Below are positions 59,047-64,000 of a stretch of DNA of 64,000 nucleotides, piece after piece (within the stretch, counting starts at the first letter, position 1; every line of letters begins with the position of its first letter). Made by a program: the position numbers and the translations under genes. The DNA comes from Trichostrongylus colubriformis (taxonomy: Eukaryota; Nematoda; Chromadorea; Rhabditida; Trichostrongylidae): assembly GCA_963978905.1 (NCBI GenBank), contig OZ022256.1, positions 51,012,001 to 51,076,000 on the forward strand. The letters are read 5' to 3'. The notes under the pieces are model-generated. The model worked only from the letters and a program-made list of their open reading frames with translations. It did no database searches and had not been told where the DNA came from.

Positions 59047-61820
59047 TTAAACTAGCTCACTCTTGAACACCTGGGTGAACTTGGCATCTGTTAGTTCTGC
59101 AGGCAATCCCCTTGCAGCTGGTCTTGGAAATACTTTATGGCTGCAAGGACGTGAGCAACGCATGGAGGTGGAAATTCGGGCAAAATACCTACCGCGGTAC
59201 AGAATTCTTATGCCAGCAGATAGTGACAGCAGATAGCTTGAGAAAACGATCAAGCCCAGCAACTTTAATCCTTTGTGGAATGAGTAGCGTGATTTACGTG
59301 TTTTAAAAGCATCGAGAGGGCTAAGGAGAAAGTGAGAAATGTGGATACATGCTCTCTGTAAACTGAACCTTCCACTTCAAAAGAGGTGATGTGTAGCGGA
59401 TGGAGAAGCGCGGCTTGCGGTCTTATTCCTATCCCGCAGCGTGCTGGGGTTCATAAGCCAGAAGAGTTACCGGCAAAGGCGGAACAACGTTCCCGACAGG
59501 CTAATTTAGCCCCTCGCCCGTCTGCAGTCTACCTCCGGCTAGTGATACAGGGGGGGGGGCGCAGAATATAAGGGGGTTGTCGGGTTCCTATTTCTCGGTT
59601 TTTCGCACAGAAAATGTCACAAGCTATATTTTTCTCTAGTTGGCCATAAAAGAAAACAGTTCAAAAAGAAAAAAAGGAAACAAAAACTCTGTTCCACTCT
59701 CACCAATGGGTCAAGGATAAAAGTTCCACGGCAACATTAAGTGAGTAAGGCACAGACGTACTGAATGTCTTCCATGCAGTTAATTTATGGAAGAAATTCC
59801 TCTGTTTCAGGCTTGATCAAAGCTCAGGTGTCAAGAGATTGTTTAGGCTCAAACTTTTTTTACGATTTTTTCAATGTTTTCCTGAAACCCTTTTGAGTCA
59901 TCCAAAGTAAATTTCAAAGCCTCACATTGTTTTCACACATCCAGATCGATATGAGGTTACAGGGATACAACAGAATAAAAAACTGTACTGAGGAGAATTT
60001 GCTTTTTTGGGCACTAGAAAAGAGTGGAAGATAAAGGGTGATGAGGGAGTCACTTTTGTGAAATAAAAAAAGCAGTGGTGATTTCTTGGTTCGTGAAAGC
60101 CAGAAACGGCGTCCATGGGTTATGCGGCTACAGCCGTTCGCTAGTAAAATGGCATGCCGCAGCTTTCGATTGAAATGTTCCTCGCCCTCGCGCTTTCACC
60201 TACTTGTCGAAATCGATCATGCCTAGACTCGTCCTCCTCAAATCAACAACCCATGCCAAAACTGGTTGGGGAGATGATTCAGGGACCACAACAGGAGTTT
60301 TTGTTCGAAAATTGCATTCTGGAAGGACTATGGAAATATGCGGTGTATAAATTAGTACTTGAAAACTAGTCATTAAGTTTCCAGGATTTTTAAGCAAGGG
60401 AAGGGAAGGTTATTGTACCACCGAAAAAGGTTAAAATAAAATAATTGCACGTCACCTGGTATGAAACAAAGTACGCCATGTATTTGATTCCCGTAGTACA
60501 TACATAGGTTTCCAGGACGGGGTGGCGTAATAACTGTTGGTGCAAACCCCACTTTCATGGTGCGAGCAATAAAACCCACATTAACGCCTGCCCAGGCCAA
60601 CTTTCCATCTCTTCGGGGTTGATGAATCGGTACCGGAGTCGTCTGGAAGGATAAAAGCACTGACTTGTATAACGGCTGACCCCCACACGTCATAGTATTT
60701 GCCAAATCGCAATCCTCTACCACCACATTTCTGAATGGAACTAGAATGCGGGGCGCATCCCGCACAAGAGAGTGATTAACGTCGAAAACTTCCTTTTAGG
60801 TTCAAATAGGCCTCCAAGTGAGTCTGCGCAAGATAATTACAGGAGATTTATGATGAACTCTGATCCACTAAAACATAGAATTTATTGAGAAAGTTAACCA
60901 AACATTTAACCAGACCGTTTGAATATAAGACTTGAAAAAAATTGCATGAAAATTTGTAAAATTTCAGTACCAAGATTGTATAGTTGCGGTTCGAGACCTG
61001 AAGTCTGATTCTAGCGGGCTGAAACGTAGGGCAGGTTAAGAGGGTTCACATTACCATTACCCTGCAAATAGCATCTAACTTACACACCTGCAATTTCAGA
61101 AAGCAAACCGAAAATTACGATAATGGACAAGTATTTTTTATGAGTGTTTGAGAATTATCAAAGCATCACCTTGTAAAGGTCTGTTTGTTAAAACCGTTTT
61201 CCCATCAAGTAACAGTTAATTTTTATTCTTTAGAAAATTTCGAGAAAAGGGCTAAGAACAACTGCCTGGGAATCGTTTTAAATGTGACGCGTTTGAACTC
61301 AATAGGACGTGAGGGAAACGGGAGTTCTCTGAAATGTTCATATTTCCATCTTGAGGATCGAATTTATTAATCGATACCTTTCGCCTCCAAAATGTTCCTA
61401 GAGGCGTGAGCGGCTGGTCAAACTCAGGAAAAATGCAGCCACTTTGTACCTACTGTTTTTGAATTCTCATGTTTTCAATCTATTGATTATGGTCATTTTG
61501 ATTGGCTTTACTCACCTTATTTTATCAATTAGAAAGGAATAAACAAAAACGAATAACTGCCATCCAAAAAGTTACGTTAAGGGATGTGATAAATACAAGG
61601 GCTTTCAAATTCAAATATGCAGCAGTGGACAGCTAGGAAGAACAATGACTGACGGGAATCGGTGCTTTTGTTGCCATGAGGCGATAAGAACACCACTATC
61701 GGTGGCTCGCACACATTTCAGTGTAAACAACACAAACAGATGCAAACAAATCATCAAAGTGTTGCCCAGGGTCGTTGGTGTCAATTCACTTTTCTGAATC
61801 GCCCAGTCAGCGTTAAACAT
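59047..61820 (-). CDS. unidentified probable secreted protein (4 exons, 238 aa)
   Basis: Exons 61650-61820, 60456-60792, 60204-60318 and 59047-59140 join in phase (717 nt). The splice sites are usable: acceptors CCTTCCAG and CCTTGCAG, donors GTGACG and GTAGGT; the first intron's sites (GTCATT, CTAAAAG) are weaker. TTTTGAG next to the ATG may be a trans-splice acceptor. Near the N-terminus LMICLHLFVLFTLKCVRA looks like a signal peptide or anchor, after about 20 residues. The body includes VVVEDCDLANTMTCGGQPLY, then GKLAWAGVNVGFIARTMKVG, PRPGNLCMYYGNQIHGVLCF, VLAWVVDLRRTSLGMIDFDN and the C-terminus LTDAKFTQVFKSELV. About five cysteines follow the hydrophobic segment. No family is recognised; it may be a nematode-restricted secreted protein. 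The third intron (1063 nt) carries the dispersed repeat at 59.44-59.56 kb. Confidence 0.5.
59438..59560 (-). repeat. dispersed repeat with core GGGAACGTTGTTCC (copy 4, inverted)
   Basis: The reverse strand matches the 25.4 kb copy: GACTGCAGACGGGCGAGGGG, CGGGAACGTTGTTCCGCC and AACTCTTCTGGCTTATG. Followed by a poly-G run at about 59551-59559. Confidence 0.65.
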
Positions 61821-62711
61821 GCTCAAAAGAAATAGTGGAAAAATTCGCCCACTCGGCTAAATTGAGAGTACACTTGCACCCATTCAATACATCTCTGATC
61901 GTAGTTCAAATGAAATTCGTGGCGTATACCAGTAGTATGTATTTGCGTGTTCAGTTTTATTCAAGGCAGCAATAAGATACCCTCAAAGTTCATTCGAAAA
62001 AGTGAAAGAACTCAAAGACCCCAGTTTTTTTGGGATACCTCACAAATTTTCTTTTTCTTGTGAGCCTTTCTGGATTGCCTTAGAAAATTACATTGTTGTT
62101 TAAAAAATCGTGAAAAAGCTAAGTAAAGTGTTTTGTAATCTATCACAGCTTCCGTTGTCTACTTAAAAACTCCTTTAATATCCATGAAATCTTAAGCACG
62201 GCAGTAGATATTACCGACTGTTTGGATACGGTATCGATGAGTTTGAACTTGTTTCAGCGCCTTGTTTACTTATCCAGTAAATAAATAAACAATGAATAAA
62301 CAAGATAATGTAGTAAGAGAAAAAGAAATGGTCAGCGAACGTGCGTAATGGTCTAAACGGCATTCCTGCTATGATTGTTTGCCGATACTAATGTGACCTT
62401 GGTCAGTCTCACTAAGCGAATCCAATAAGATACGCTTATTAGATTTTGCGAATATTCTTTGCAAAAACTCTTGAGAACAGGGCACTTGCAGACGAGAAAT
62501 TGTTGTTGACGGAACACAATAATGGCATTCAATGGATCTCTTTTGAATCCGTTATGTTTGTTTATTTATTTCCATTTCATCCTAAATTCCCTTTTTTGAT
62601 CATAGCGAACAATAAAAATTCGAGTTGGAGTCAGCCTGTCATTAGAGTTCAGGTGTGAAAGGCACATCCGTTAATCATCTGATATGGTTTTATGTTTAGT
62701 GATGGTAGTAG
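61821..62711. other. noncoding, no gene recognised
   Basis: AT-rich upstream flank of the secreted-protein gene. The frame at 62446-62658 (begins MRIFFAKTLENRALADEK) has some coding character but no splice support. Confidence 0.35.
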
Positions 62712-62951
62712 AAGGGCTTACAAGATTATCGAGAAAAAGGAAAAACAAAGGAACTATCAGAAGGCGGTGAAAATAAAGGTGTCGTGCGGAAACTCAGCGA
62801 TTCGGACGAGTTTGCGGACGAGTTTCGCCGCAGCTACTCCCATTTCTGCAAATGCGCTCCGATCAATGCGACCTTCGTCAACTGGGCCTATCTACATGAT
62901 TTCTCATTCTGCTTTTTGTTTTGTTATATTTCCACATTTTTTTTTGTATAG
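62712..62951 (+). CDS. exon candidate, unidentified
   Basis: An open frame of 79 codons to TAG 62949-62951, with strongly coding-like composition: GENKGVVRKLSDSDEFADEF, then RRSYSHFCKCAPINATFVNW. It lies behind an AT-rich tract and a TTTAG that could serve as an acceptor. The end runs into a poly-T stretch, so the true exon probably ends before about 62.91 kb. It could be part of a gene or a decayed copy. Family unknown. Confidence 0.25.
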   Translation, partial: KGLQDYREKGKTKELSEGGENKGVVRKLSDSDEFADEFRRSYSHFCKCAPINATFVNWAYLHDFSFCFLFCYISTFFFV

Positions 62952-62980
62952 ACGCAATATTTGTGACAACGAACTTGTTG

Positions 62981-63388
62981 AGGGGAGGGGGACTTCACTG
63001 TGTTCGGCATCCGGCTTGCCCAGGCTTCAGCCTGAACGTTAGTTTGGGGAGAACTCCTGTTGCTCAACTGATGATTACGTAGAAATTCACACTCCGATGT
63101 ACAAATTGACCCTTCTAGCACGATATTCACAAGATGGACCGGTGCGTGATTAGTGATTTCCCCCGCACCAACATCAGCATCGTAGCACACCGCAACATTC
63201 TGTCGTTTTCGTCCCAGGACGGAAAGCGGTGTTATTTTGGTTGGTGAAGGGGAAATCACTTCACTGTGCCCGGCGTCTGCACTATTTTAGCCTGAGCCTT
63301 AGTTCAGAGAAGAGCTACCCCCCCCCCCTTTCAAAAAAAAAGGCCTAGGTAAAAATTCACATTTGAGTGTACCCAGTGATGATTGTAG
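62981..63388 (+). repeat. diverged tandem duplication, unit about 265 bp
   Basis: Unit 1 (from 62981: GGGGGACTTCACTGTG, then CAGCCTGAACGTTAGTTTGG, then GTAGAAATTCACACTCCGAT) and unit 2 (from 63246: ATCACTTCACTGTGCCCGGC, then AGCCTGAGCCTTAGTTCAGA, then GTAAAAATTCACATTTGAGT) share their order. Further similarity (CACCAACATCAGCATCG against GGCACATCAGCATTG) follows each. Probably two copies of one repeat; a poly-C run sits in unit 2. Confidence 0.6.
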
Positions 63389-63684
63389 AACGGTATCTGG
63401 AGAAGGACGACAGCGCGACAAAGAGTGCCCTGTCCATCAGGCACATCAGCATTGCTGGTTTTTCTTTGCTTTCTACCGAAAAAGGGCCCTTTTTCGGTGG
63501 TTAAGCAGTTGGTGGAGGGAGGGGCAGCCATACTCCTGCTGCCTCACTCTATAACGCTCTATAATCATCGTTTAAACACTGAAGTGTATGGTTCCTTTAA
63601 ACCTAGGTAAGGCTAAGCCAAAGCCTGCAGAAATAGCGCCAGATTCCGAGCACCCCTCCCCCCTCAACCATACATTAGACCGCC

Positions 63685-64000
63685 GTCAGACTTCGCGATT
63701 TTGCGGTGTCGCGGCTCCACACGCGAGGTTGCGGCAATGCAGGATGGATCTCAGGCCACGGTCATACTTTGCGGTGCCGGCGGCAGGGCGTGGCTGCGTA
63801 TCTACGCGTCTCCTTCTATACCACCCTGCCTCGTTGTCTGCGTCATCTCTGCACCTCCCCCGTGCCACTCTTCCTCGCTGCTTGTCAACGCAGGCGTGCC
63901 CTGCCAGCGGTGAGTATGACCGCGGCCTCAAGATCGTACCATATCGCGTGCGAAGTGCGACGCCACAAGATCGCAGAGCCGCAAAATCGTGAAGTATGAC
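63685..64000. mobile_element. outer MITE interrupted by a family 3 MITE (runs to window edge)
   Basis: The left end GTCAGACTTCGCGATTTTGC and the right end GCAAAATCGTGAAGTATGAC are complementary; inside lie GGTTGCGGCAATGC and GCGACGCCACAAGATCGC. The family 3 copy (63754-63928) is inserted between. The overlapping frames at 63588-63999 are repeat artefacts. Confidence 0.72.
63754..63928. mobile_element. MITE family 3, copy 4 (nested)
   Basis: Ends GGCCACGGTCATACTTTGCG and GTGAGTATGACCGCGGCC; GGGCGTGGCTGCG inside the left arm pairs with AGGCGTGCCCTG at the right. Confidence 0.8.

Noticed and set aside
63588..63999. Four overlapping frames at the right edge
   Set aside because: Products of GC-rich MITE sequence in all frames.
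1..64000. CRISPR arrays, bacterial operons, phage or plasmid functions, rRNA and complete tRNA genes
   Set aside because: None seen. Repeats are MITE-like or simple, and genes are intron-containing and eukaryotic.

Overview
The window looks like a nematode nuclear contig, probably a clade V (rhabditid or strongylid) worm. The basis is many short introns (about 50-75 nt, with acceptors like TTTCAG), acceptor sites just upstream of several start codons as expected for trans-spliced leader addition, two conserved eukaryotic genes (DDB1, IMP4), a beta-lactamase-domain gene of the kind nematodes carry in numbers, and dense mariner relics and MITE-like elements. There is no sign of a prokaryotic operon, plasmid, phage or CRISPR array. 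The species cannot be named from the sequence alone.

Layout. 1-31 kb is gene-poor: the 3' end of one gene at the left edge, isolated exon candidates (1.1, 5.3, 15.9, 16.9-17.4 kb), a hairpin at 9.7 kb, three mariner-derived elements (20.5, 26.8 and 27.8 kb), a GATAA-rich stretch at 24.5-25.2 kb, and an unidentified minus-strand gene end at 30.1-30.8 kb. 31.5-39.3 kb holds a complete 30-exon ddb-1 (minus strand, 1135 aa). A 1.2 kb intergenic space with two MITEs separates it from a complete, divergently transcribed 8-exon IMP4 (40.5-43.2 kb, 294 aa). 44.9-46.7 kb holds an unidentified lysine-rich minus-strand gene. 46.9-50.1 kb is a field of MITEs and a GATA-motif tandem repeat. 50.5-56.8 kb holds a complete 8-exon beta-lactamase-domain (LACT-type) gene on the minus strand, with four MITE-like insertions, two of them nested inside other repeats, and one possible nested ORF in its introns. 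59.0-61.8 kb holds a four-exon unidentified gene for a probable secreted 238-aa protein. 62.7-64.0 kb has an exon candidate, a diverged duplication and a MITE within a MITE.

The annotated genes do not form a pathway. DDB1 is the adaptor of CUL4 ubiquitin ligases, IMP4 is a U3 snoRNP factor for small-subunit rRNA processing, and the LACT-type protein is a putative membrane-anchored serine hydrolase. The head-to-head ddb-1/IMP4 pair may share a promoter region. The strongest unexplained signals are the symmetrical 678-bp fold-back mariner, the recurring MITE families (several nested), the tandem repeat carrying clustered GATA sites, and three well-structured genes of no recognised family. Exon boundaries were read by eye from splice consensus, phase and homology.
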